Source of the DNA: Xestospongia bergquistia
Lineage: Eukaryota; Porifera; Demospongiae; Haplosclerida; Petrosiidae
Assembly (NCBI GenBank): GCA_963965975.1
Contig: OZ014419.1
Coordinates: 3,995,677-4,059,676, forward strand
Length of the DNA: 64,000 nucleotides
Direction: 5' to 3'
In this document: positions 1 to 13,000 of the stretch, in pieces
How the letters are laid out: each line of letters opens with the position of its first letter
Position numbering within the stretch: position 1 is the first letter of the stretch
The notes under the pieces: model-generated
Seen by the model: the letters and a program-made list of their open reading frames with translations, nothing else
The model's database searches: none
What the model was told of the DNA's origin: nothing
Position numbers and translations under genes: made by a program

Positions 1-909
1 TCATTTCATATATAGAGTTAACACTGTGGTTTAACACTCCTTTGAATATTGCAATTTATATTTGTGTTTCATAAAAACAACAGTATTAATTAAATAAATT
101 AACACATGCAACAATAATGTAAACTAGCATTGTTTTAAAATATAGAAGAAAATTATCAAAATGTTTGAAAATACTGAGGATGGATCATTACAGTACCTTT
201 CACTAATTCATTTAGTCATACCTATATCAAAGACAATGATCAGTAATACTGTAAAGAAACTAAGTACTATCTGTTTATTGTTTAGATTAGTCTGCTAGAC
301 TAACAAACTTAAAATTAACAGTAAGGTTGCGTTTGATAAGTTCTACCTTTAGATTAAAGCTTGTCAAGTCATGACAAAGGCTCTAAATAATTACAAACTG
401 TTTCTCTCTTGTCAAAAGCTATAAACCAAAACAATTAAATTCTTGTTTGGTAGTGTATTGTCCACTCAAGTTTTCTTTATACACAAATGGGCTAAATATC
501 ACTTTGTCATATATGCTGCTCATCCTATGACTATTGAAAGCTCGTTAGTTGGTGTGAACAAATCAGACATTACATGTTTTAAATTTTAATTGTCAGTTTT
601 GTTGCATAAAACTTAAGGATTAAGATTATTGTTATAAAAATAGAACATTGACACCATTTTTTACATTCATTGTGAGACTATATTTTAAGCATAGAAATAT
701 AAGCTATGTCACAGTAGGACGAATGCTTTAATCTCCAAACATATCATAGCTGGTGATCATGAATGCTGTTGCTAACATCACAATAAACATCAACCTCTCT
801 AAAAATATTACTGATAAGACAATGAATTATTTACCTATCTGTTATAATGTATCATTGGATATATTTCTATAAAAATAAATTGATCATAAATATTTACATT
901 TTTATATAG
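1..909 (+). other. intron upstream of the first visible ankyrin exon
   Basis: No coding exon is seen here. The stretch aligns by eye with about 4810-5598, the intron before the third ankyrin exon: both share TTTGTGTTTCATAA-type blocks in the same order and both end in an acceptor directly before an exon beginning AGCAAGAATACTCC. It is therefore probably intron of the same gene, whose 5' end lies outside the window. Confidence 0.6.
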
Positions 910-1008
910 AGCAAGAATACTCCACTTCACAAGGCTGCTTACCATGGCCACAGTGATGTAGCTGATATACTTATAAAAGCTGGCGCATCACTAGATGCTG
1001 TTAACAAT
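910..1008 (+). CDS. ankyrin repeat exon 1 (33 codons)
   Basis: The exon is exactly 99 bp, phase 0 at both ends, after TTTTTATATAG and before GTATGT. It encodes one ankyrin repeat starting SKNTPLHKAAYHGHSDVA and ending in a GASLDAVNN-type turn. TPLH, the Ala pair and the GA.LDA loop are canonical. Its closest relative is the exon at 5599. Confidence 0.85.
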
Positions 1009-4000
1009 GTATGTATCTCCATTATTAAACATCATCTTATCATTTATATACAAGCCTTATTTTGTATGTAATGTTGTTATTACTGCATTTAATTATGTAG
1101 TTTTTTGTGATTTAGTGACCTATTATACCTTTTTATGTAAATACTCCTAAAATAATTACAATAACAAAAAAAAGATTATTGTGGTAGCTATAATTAATTG
1201 AAGATCACACAGTGCCCGTAATGTACACTGATAATGTCAGAGATTATAAACAAGTTGTTGTATGTAGTAAAGTCACATTTTGCTTGAAGTTGTGCATTGG
1301 GGGTGCTTGACTGACCAAGTGACAATAATTAGCCTATAAGCTAGAATTAAACTTCAAAAGCCTGCATATTAGCACAGTATAAACAACATGGCTGCTCATT
1401 TTGTAAGTGAATTCATTTCACACTCTCAATAGCAACAAAGTGAGAATACCAGGACACTGTTTATTACTTAAAGAAATATGTTCTGATACTATACATTCAG
1501 AGATGAAGTATAGTTGTATAATAGAATTTTCTGAATGTTTTTGACTTTAATAAGCATACAACATGGACAGTAAATCTTAATAAACTACTGTTCATATTAA
1601 TTATATTATTTTAATAACAATAACAACAAGAAATGATAGAGTACATCACCAACAAAATAGTTAACTCAGTATTGCCACAAACAGATATTTTGTGTGCTCC
1701 TGTTTTATTTTGTTGTATTTATACCATAATTTTACTGTACAACGTGTAATATATTGAACTGTGAAACATGCAATGGAGACATATGAATATGCTATCATTA
1801 CTTATAAAAGTTATTACTTGAGACATTCCATATAGGCAGTAGTTGATAATGGATTTATATTATGTGAAAAGGTCTAGTCAGAGATAGTATGACATTTATG
1901 TATGTGATGGAACTCATAGCTACATAAAAAATTGTAGGGATTGGAGTATGAAGTACCCATGTCAAAAAAATTGAAATGTCTACTTTTGCTATGCTAGTTA
2001 CATTACAAGTTTAACATACACACTTGAGCAAAAACTGTCAAAAACACTGACTATGTAATAATAAACTCTAACTGAATTATTGCTAATTGTACAAAAAAGT
2101 TATCCTTTCTACACCATAATAACAGGCTATGGGTAACAGCATTAACATGCCTACAATCTTAGCACTAACTAGTCAGTGCTATTGCTTTGTCTATTTTTCT
2201 TTGTTTTGTAAGTTTAATGATCCACTGTTTTATCTACAGATATGATAAACAAAGTATACCATCGGATATATATTGACAGCATTAAGTAGCCTTTTATGGT
2301 AAAAATAATTGATTGTTAGTTATAATGGGTAGAATCTTGTGCAAAATTTCTTTTAAGTTTCTCTGTTGATATAATAACATGTGCATACTGCCTCATATCA
2401 TATTGTAGAGACTTTGAAAATTAGTATTATTGAGTTTATTGTGAAAAACCTTTTATGAACTGGAGATATAATGGAATTTGTGTCTACATTTTCTATGGTA
2501 CAAGTTTATCCTCTTTGCAATTTTAAGTCAACATTAGAAGTCATCACTTGTTTATTTACTTACACTGTACAATAATGTATTATACAAGCAACATGGTTGT
2601 AGAAAACATGTACCATACTACATGCACATTAATTAACAGTTATTTTGTGATACATTAATATTAGCCAACATTTTGTCATAGTGTACCAGTACAGTCTGTG
2701 TACATGTGTTACTTTGTATGGATTATTAATATTGTCTATAACTTTTAGAACATGATAACTCCTTTGCATGATGCCATATGTAATGGAAGGACTGAAGTTG
2801 TAGCACTCTTGATTAAAAGCAGAGCAAATCTAGATGCAGTTGATAAAGTGAGTGCCATATAAATTAACTTCATACATCACATATAATGTTGTCAAAATTA
2901 TGATTTAGCACCTCATCTTTGCAAGGTATCACACCCGTATATACAATAATATTAATAATAATACTTTTGTGTGTATAACATACATGACACTTAATGATTG
3001 GTACATTTAGTTAGCTTTGATACAACTTCGTATAAGATAAATTTTAATATCAGTAGAGAAGGCAAATTCTTTTCTATGTTAGTGAATTCTAAAAATCAAT
3101 GACATGCACGCTTATTTTAAACAAGAGATTTGATTGCATTCCAAAACCTTATTATCCATGCCTGAGAATATTCTAGGGTTTACTTTGAAAGATATAGCAC
3201 AAACTCTAACCAAAAGTGTATGATTACCTGTGTGTCAAAAATTGATGATAATGCATACCTTTCCAATAAAGTACCTGTTCGATATGAATCATTACGTTGT
3301 TTCACATTCATTTGAAGTCTTATAAGCACACAATATTAATAATGGCTTTTGGATTACATGTTAACTATATTTTTATGTCTGCATTTCGACTTGCTTTGGT
3401 AAGTTATATTGTTGTATGTGACAATTAAAAGTGAAGAGTGACTGACACATATAGCAACCAGTAAATTTATTAACATTAATCATTAGTTCTACAACAATTG
3501 ATATACTTGATCATGCTTGAAGTGTCTCATTATCTGCTTCTTTGCCTATATTTTTAGTATTAAATACTATCAGTCATCCTCAGACAATGCAGTTTTAAAC
3601 ATAGCTCTAGTCAAGTATTTGTAGTAGAACAAGATTTAATCTACACTAAAAGTGAAAGATAAAATTAAATTGCACATAATAAAGTTCTAACATTGATTAT
3701 TATGCCAACTAAACCAAACACAATGTATATATCCTCATCACATTTGACATATGACAAGCATGGTACATTTTTGTTGTAACAAGACAATAATGTTTATTTA
3801 AATAATTGCTACTACTCACAAAAGTGAATTAACTAACATTCAAAACTTCAATAACAAACGTCAATTTTTGTGTCATGTAATTCACAGTCAGCTGCTTCTA
3901 TCATTATTTCATTCATTTTTGTCTGATGAGCGATCATAATGGAGGATGTTATCCAAAGTACTTTATATTTCTATGTGGGTGGAGTCAACAAGACATGTTG

Positions 4001-7000
4001 TACAACACAAAGCAATCTTACAATGTTTTCATTAAAATCACTCTTTAACACAAAAAATGCCAATTATACAAGAATATAATGCAACAAGGCTTCTAGATAT
4101 TCTAATACATGACACTGTTTCAGTTTATATGTATTGATCAATGGTTCCAAATGAATAATGTACCACCTTGGTTATTGTCATCAAATAAAGCTAATTATGA
4201 TACATTATATCTGTAGTCAGTATCATGTCTGATGTAGGTGTATGTTATAATTGAGTCTTAATCCCCAAATTTGAAATTTTTATATAATATAACCTGTTAA
4301 TATCACAAAGATTAATACTAACACAATTAAACAATTGTCATACATGTCCAGTCATATTATAAGTGTTAATGATTATAGAGGGGTGTGTTTAGAGTATTAA
4401 ATACATATAAAGTTTGTTAAGGACTGCTTTTTAATAGACAAGATTCAAAGTCATTGTATCATCTTATTCAGTCTACAATATCAACTCCATAATATCCATT
4501 ACTATAATGTAAACTGTCAACTCCAGTGACCAGTATTAGTATCCAGTGAAGATATTATGGTTGTAGTCCAGCATTATTTGAGGTAATTAGAGTATAGCAA
4601 AGACTAATATGATGTCAACAGAACACATGAATAGGTCATTGATATTATTATTATAAAGAAAATATCTCTATATGAAGCCCTATTTGTTGGTTCTTTGTTA
4701 ATGACAAGAAATCCTGTTTGTAACCTGTTCTAGAACAGCTTAATATATTTGTTTATTATTCATAGTTGATATATAGTATAGTATATAAAACTAAATGCAC
4801 TATTTTCTCATGGTGTGATATCATGTATAGAGACTACACCCTATGGTTTGACAATTGTTTGGAACATTGCAATTATTTGTGTTTCATAATAACAGCAGTA
4901 TTAATATTAATTGACGCATGTGGAAACAACTCAAACTAACAATGTATATGAGAACTTTTATAACAATGTCTCAAAATACTAAGGACAATACTTTGTGTAC
5001 ATTTCACCTCTTCATTAGTCACATCTATATCAATGAAAACTATTAGTAATATTATAAAGCAATTCGATTGCTAGATCATTCTTTTAGACTGATAAAATTA
5101 TAATTAACAACAAACTTTAATTGGATAACTTCTGTCTACTTTTATAGTTGTTAGTTTCAGGTTTGTAAAGTGATCATGAAGACTTTAAGCCTTGTATACA
5201 AACTGAAAGAATAAAAAAAACAATTAATGTATGGGTTAGGCATACTCTGTACACACAAGCTTCATTTATAGACCTAAAGGCTGGATCTTGGGTTATCATA
5301 TAGACCACTCATTCTATGGCATTATCATCTATTCAAATTTCCCTAGTAGGTGCAGACAGTCAGACATTACACTGTGGACCTTGCTTTAAGTTTTACTTGT
5401 CAGTTTAGTTGCATAATAATAAGGATTACATTATATAGTTATAGTAATGAGATCATTGATGACACATTTGTCATGAGACTATAAATAAGTAGATAAAAGC
5501 TATGTAACATAATAGGACAAACATTTAAATCTACAAACATAGTCACAATGAATACTAATGTATGATTGATCATAAATACTGACATATCTTTTATTTAGAG
5601 CAAGAATACTCCTCTTCACTGGGCTGCTTACAAAGGCTATTCTGAGATAGCTCAAATGCTAATAAATTCTGGGGCATTACTAGATGCCATTGACAAAGTA
5701 AGGATTAACGTTATTGAGCATGTTGTCTATGACTATATTTTGTATGTAATGCTGTTATTAATACTTGTAATTTTATAGTTTTTTGTGACTTGTATAAGTT
5801 TTATATAAACACTGCTAAAACTCTTTCAAAAACAAATTTCAAAGTGATTATTGTAGTAGTTATATTAAAAGAGATTGATTTAGTAACTGTAATGTACAGC
5901 GTCCATTACATTTTACATAATTTATATGGTCTGGCTGATGTCAGAGATTATAAAAATTATTGTTTTAGTGTGTAGCAAAGTCCTGTTGTGTTTAAAGTTG
6001 TGCATGTGGGTATGGATTTGACTGACCCAATGTCATCAATTAGTCTATAAGCTAGAATAAAATTGTCTCCAACTTTCAAAAGACTTCATATCAACACATT
6101 ATAAACAGCATGGCTATATTTAATATAACCTTCAATATGTTTATTCCATTCTGTTACTTGGTTTGTTTGAAACTCACATTAGCAACAAAGTGAATATCAC
6201 TGATACTATTTATTACTTAGAGAAATGTGCTCTGACATTTTACATTGAAAGATAAAGTGTGCTTGTAAAATAGAATTTTTAGAATGTTAATTACATTAAT
6301 AAGCTTATAAAATGATATATGAAGTGGATCATGATAAACTATTGCCCATATTAATCATAATATTTTAGTAACAATTAACAACAATGAATGATAGAGTACA
6401 TTACTTACAAAATAGTTGACTCAGCATTGACACAAACAGATATTACATGTGTTCCTGTTGCTTTTATACCATGCTCCTTCTAATTATAATATCTGTCTTA
6501 TGTACAGTACAACATGTATTATATTGTACTGTAAAAAATACACTGGACACATATTAATATGCCCTTATTGCTTGTCAAAGTTACTATTTGAAACAGTTAA
6601 TTTATGCAGTAGTTAAAAATGAACTTAAATTTTTACTCTAGTCATAGATATTATGACATTTCAGCTGTACATACTGGAAGTCATATTTACAAAAAAATTG
6701 TAGGGAGAGAATTACAAAGTGCCCACATAAAAAATTGAAAGCCCACTTTTTCCCATGCTAGTTAGCTTGCTTGATTGAAACAAGTTCTTTGAGTAAGGAC
6801 TGCCTAAAACACTGTCTGTATGTAGTATGACTCAGTTATTTCTCATTGTACTGATTTACTCTAGTGCTGACTTGAATAACTCAAGTAAAATTATTGTTTC
6901 TGCACCATGATAACAGGCTATGGGTAACTGAAACATTGGTACAGTACCTAAAATATGCTTCTTTAGCCGGTGGTATTTGTGACAACCTTCAAAAAGTGGC

Positions 7001-10000
7001 AACAGAGATAAAAGAAACTACAATTACTTCTTTAGCACAGATATCTCAGACATTAAAGTCAAAGCAAATATCCAGTTGTCAGGATGGGTGTCTAAATATA
7101 GCAACATGACTCGTGTAGGAAGAATAAACATTTCGTGATCAATCCTCCCTATCCCATTTTTATATAAAGAAATATATGATAAAAATTTTGTTTAAATACA
7201 TACATTAGTGTCTTTGTTTATTAATAGTTTATGGTATAAATGATGGCCAGTTCATTTGCACCCAGCGTTTAGACTTTCAACCATAATTTCCAGAAAAAGG
7301 ATCAATAGCGCATTTGCAAATACTATAAGATCACTGTCAGCTCAATACAGGTAGTGTAGAGGAATCCTGGATGCTCTTTGAGAAAATCTAATGTGATTTA
7401 TTTTATCATTGTCCTCATGAAAGTGTCAGTAAATATGCAAAAACAAGTTAAAGAGAAAGATTCAAACATTATCAGCAGACAAGGCAGTTTATTGTTATAT
7501 TTCATGTCATAGAAGTATAGAGGTTCATCTTATGTGTAGACTCATAGCTACCTATAGAATAATCAGCACTAATATATCTACAACCCTAGAATTAACTACT
7601 CAGTGCCATTGTGTCATCTATTTCTTATCTTGTATAAGTTTAATGGTTGGTTGTTAATCTACACCTATAACAGCAACAAAGTAGATCCTCAGATTAAGAG
7701 CATAAAGTAGGCTTTTATGGTAGAAATAATTCTGATTGTTAGTCATTTCTAGAAACTACATCACTACTATAAATTATGAAAATACTTGTAGTGTCATTTC
7801 AAGTCATTTTAGTAACAAGTAAAAACATTAGATAAATCAGAAGGTCACTTATTAAATTGTTCACTTAATATTACCTCATCCAGATATGATGTTCTTTTAT
7901 GTCATTTCACTTTGTAATTCCTCCATCTTATTAATACTGTGCATTCCTTAATATTATTATAAAATTATAATACAGAATTATCATGCATACAGTCTTGTGT
8001 AGAATATACCTCTTTATTTCTTCTTATACCATAATAACATGTGCATACTGCCTTATACAATATTGTAGAGATTTTGAAAATTAATATCGATGAGTTTATT
8101 GTGAAAAACTTTATGAACTGGAGATTATAATGGTTTGGTGTTAATCTAGATTTTCTATATTAGATGTTCTATCTTGTCTGTTATGTCATGTTAACATGAG
8201 ACGTCATACCTTGTTTATGAAGTTTTAGTGTGTGAAAATGTATTATACAAGCAAACTGGTTGTAAAAACCTGTACCATACTACCCCCACATAACAGTAAT
8301 TAACAGTTATTCTGTGATACATTAGTATTAGCCAAAATTTTGTTATAGTGTACTAATACAGTCTATATACATATATTACTTTGTATTTTTTTCTATTTAT
8401 TTTAGAACAAGAGGACTCCTTTGCATGTTGCTGCACGTAATGGAAAGACAGAAGTTGCTACACTTTTGATCAACAGCAGAGCTAATCTACATGCAGTTGA
8501 TAAAGTTAGTACAATATAAATTTTATTTTATGCATCACATATAATATTGTCATGTACATAAAATCAAGACGTAGCACTCGTCTTTACAAGATGACATATT
8601 GTATATATAATAATAATACTCCTGTGTGTCTTACATACATGACATATAATGAATGGTACTTATAGTTAGTACTGACATAATTTCTTATTATATAGTCTTT
8701 GATCTCAACAGAGATGGCAAATTTTCTTTTACCCATGTTAGCGAATGTTAAAAATTTGTAGTAATGTACCTCTTTTTGTTATGCATGTTGCATTTTAAAA
8801 ACAAGTGTTTTGAGCAACAGTTGCTCTTCCCACTGACTGTACATTTGATATTATAAAAGGAAGTTGGCTAGAAGACTTGAACTTGTTGCTCTGTGTCCTG
8901 AATTTTGACACATTGGATATCCTTCTCAGCAGCTTCAATGCTGTCACCTATTTCAATGGGTTGAGAACATTAACTTTAAAACCCATACCACAATTCCATG
9001 AACCTATCTTATAACTTTTTATTCAGATACACTTCAAAGGAGCAATTTATACACAGTTTCTTTAATATAGCCAAATACACTGATACTGTCTTACTTGCTG
9101 ACTGATTTCTATAATGAAAATTGAGAAGTAATGTTGCAAATACTTCACTTTTACAAGAATGTAGCATATATTTTATAGGCTACCTGCTGCTTTCTTCATT
9201 TTTTCTACTATCCACTTTATGATCCACTTACTTCAATTTCTTTAATTGGTTATTCAATTATATATTACAATCAGTCTTGTCAACAATAGCATGAGGAAAT
9301 CTTGTTTACTTCCAATAGGTCACATTTCATTATAAATAAATTTTCCACTAAAATTGTCTCAATCTCTTCATCATGAATTGACTTATACTCTCTGTAGCCG
9401 CAATGGTAAAGTATTTTCATTACCATTACTTTTAGTTACTATAACTTACATAAGTATCCAGAACATTATAGTTTAAAGGCCAAGACTTTTGCTACAATCT
9501 GATATATCACCTAGCAAATATCCAGGAATGAAGAAGACCATGTGACATTGATTTTCAATTACAGGTATAAAGTTTCTAAGAAGCATATACTTAAGAATTC
9601 TTGTAAAACTGACACTGATTGGCTACCTATGTAGAGATTTTATATTGTTTCTGTCTTCATTCATACCTTCTTCTTTTGTTTTTGGGATTGTCATCCCTAC
9701 ATCTTTCCATTTTAAATTGCTTTATATTATCTTATAGTAAGTATTTCAGTTGTATAAAAAATACTTTTAATAACACAAATAAATTGTGGCATTTATGAAA
9801 GAAACAATTCTTATTGTAAATCAATTCAAAGAATTATAACTTTAGTATAAACTACAAAACTACTGTAGTGTCATTAAAAATCATTTGAAAAGAAACAGAA
9901 ACATTAAATACTTTACTTAATATTATCTCATCCAGATATTACATTTTGTTCGTTTGGCTTTCTTATGACACTCAATGATTCCTAGTTCTTATGAGTACTG

Positions 10001-13000
10001 TGCATTCCTGAATGTAACATAAACAATACAAAATATATATTTTAAAATTGTAATACAGAATTATAATCCAAAGGTCTTGTGCAAAATTTCATTTAAGTTC
10101 ATCTTTATAAAAACATGTGCTTACAGTTTCATAACATATTGTAGAGAATTTAAAATTGATATTATTGAATTTATTGCAAAAATCTTCATAAAATGGAGAT
10201 TGTAATGGATTATGTGTTAATTTACATTTTTGGCTGAGCATGTTCCCTCCTGTCTGCCATTCTCCAATCTGTATACACATGTCATGATAATGTTGTCTCT
10301 GTATACTCCAGATTAATGTTATATCAACATAGAAGTTATAGCATTATTATACAATTATTTTTTGTGCAAATGTTTTATACAAATAAACTGGTTGTATATA
10401 ACTTGTACCATACTACACCTACATAACAGTATTTAACAGTTTTTCTCTGATACATTAGGAATAGCCAACATTTGGACATAGTGTACCAGTACAGCCTATG
10501 TACATGTGTTACTTTGTATTGTGTTGATAAAGGTGTCTATATATTTTAGGACAAGAGAACTCCTTTGCATCTTGCTGCAAGTAAGGGAGAGACTGAAGTT
10601 GCTGCACTTTTGGTTAACAGAGGAGCTAATCTAGATGCTGATGATAAAGTTAGTACCATATACATTTAATTCATACATCACATATAATGTTGTCATTTAC
10701 TTATAATCATGATGTAGCACCTTCTCTTTACGAGTGTTGTACTTGTATATATAATAATAATACTCTTGTTTGTATAACGTGTATGATACTTAGTGGTTGT
10801 TATGCTTTTGCTTGCATTGATATAACACCTAAAAATGGTCCTTGACTTGCATGTTTCTTGTAAACAAAACATGCAATTGCATTTGCAAAACAGCCCTGTA
10901 CTGTCTGTGATTATTCTAGAATTTACTTCACAAGAACATATTATAACAAAAACTGCAGGTTGACTTTAGTTGACATTATCACCCTTGACCATTCTGTTCA
11001 ACATCAACTGTAAATACATGAACCTAGTAAAGTTTACTATAGTTCTTAAGAATAACTAAAGAGTCAGAGAGGGGTACTGATGGGAAGAGTTGTCTCTTCT
11101 TGCACTTTGTAATTACTGAAACTCATGGTATCAATCTTTCATTCACAATTGAGTGCTGTTGGAGAATATAGTAACAATTAATGCATTAACTACACACCAT
11201 AGGAAATATAATACTTGTTCTTTTTTAGAAAAAGTCATTTACTAGTTTAAAGTACAATTCTGAGCAGGTTTGATCACCACCTTTATTGTAATATTAGCTA
11301 GTATGTTCTTTAGAACAGCTTTTATCATTAAGCAGAGTAATTATGTTTCTTACAACAAGGAAAGTTATAAACATTTATTTTTCCTTATGAATGTTTTCAC
11401 AGCTAATATGGCTTCTAGATAAGTCAAAAAGTATTTCCTCTCTCACCTACTGCTTTCTTGTATCTTTATCTTCTCCTCTTTTGAAGATCCACTTACTTCA
11501 CTTTCTTCAATTGGTTATCCAAGTCCATATTACATGTAGTCTTGTCAACAAAAACATGAGTATAGCTTGTTATTTTCTTTCCAATAGCTCACATTTCATT
11601 ATAGCTAAGTTTTCCAGTAAAATTATCTCTAACCCTTCATCCTGAATTGAATTATTCTCACAGTAGCATGAAATTCCAGATTAATTTTCATCACCATTGC
11701 TTTCAGTGCCTTCATTTTCAACATTTAATGCAATCTCTTTACTTATCATTCTTTTAGAAAAATAATATTTAGTATAAATTTCAATAGTAGTGTTCACACA
11801 ATGATAAAGTGTCTCTTAAATCTTACATAACAATTATTACATTTAAATGACAAATAAAACACAGGTCTTGTAAATGGATGGCTTAAAACAATGATCATCA
11901 TCAGTTAAAAGTTGATTGAGTCTCCACAGATTTGCTAGGTTATTTTAATGATTGTATCAGCAATGGTTCATAAAGTCAAACCAAAGTTATAAATATCCAA
12001 AAAGAATGACAACCAAGTAAAATAAAACTTTTTCAAATAAGAAAGATCTAGGAAACAAACAGTATTGATGAAAAATAAATTAGTGCAATAAAACTTTCAT
12101 ACGTAACCAGAATTTTACAGTAAAAAGTCTGGACTCTTAGCTACAATTTGATATATATTAGTCTTTCAGTGGTGAATATCCAGGATTGAAAATAATCAGG
12201 TGACCTTTATTTTTATACAGGTCTATACGTTTTCAGAACCATATACTTATGAATTCTAATATTGATGCTCATTGGGTATCATGTTGTGATTTGATATGAT
12301 TTTTTTCATCCATATATGTTTCTCTCGTATTTATCCTTATCATCCCTAGATTTTTTCATCCTTTAAATTGTTTTATATTACTTACATTATGTGTTTTTCT
12401 TGTGTCAAATAATGCATCTAACAAGCACAAAATAATTGTGGCATGCAATATTATTACAGGTACATGTATTGTAAAATCAACACATTGTAATTATAAGAAT
12501 AAGTACATGTGCTCTTATATATATAATAAAAATTAATAGCGCTTCATATTTCTTAATTTAATATTGGACTATTAGCAGTAAACATATACACTTATATATT
12601 TTTGCTGCTAATAGTCCAATATTGAATTAAGAAATATGTAACAATATTACTTTTTATTAAATATACACTCAGAGGAGTACATGAATATTTTGTAACATAG
12701 AATCCAAACATGACTAATATTGTGTTAAGTAGAATTATATTTTATAAATAAGAACATAAGCATGAGGTCTTTTTAGTACAGCGTCTAAAAGCTATGCGAA
12801 TGTAATTAATGTTAATGTTAACTTGCTTGAGCAGAAAAGAATTTATGCCTAAGTTTTATATTTGCCAAGTTGATAATATAATCTACAATCAATCATTTCC
12901 ATAATCTAGTATACTGCAATATAATAGTGAAGACAAACTATTACTTTTACATTGCAAAATAATAGACAGCATATTAGTTTTGATATTGTGTTATTGAATG

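Noticed and set aside
5790-5975. 61-codon open frame in an ankyrin intron
   Set aside because: Low-complexity text within duplicated intron sequence; its counterpart near 1090 is not open in the same way.
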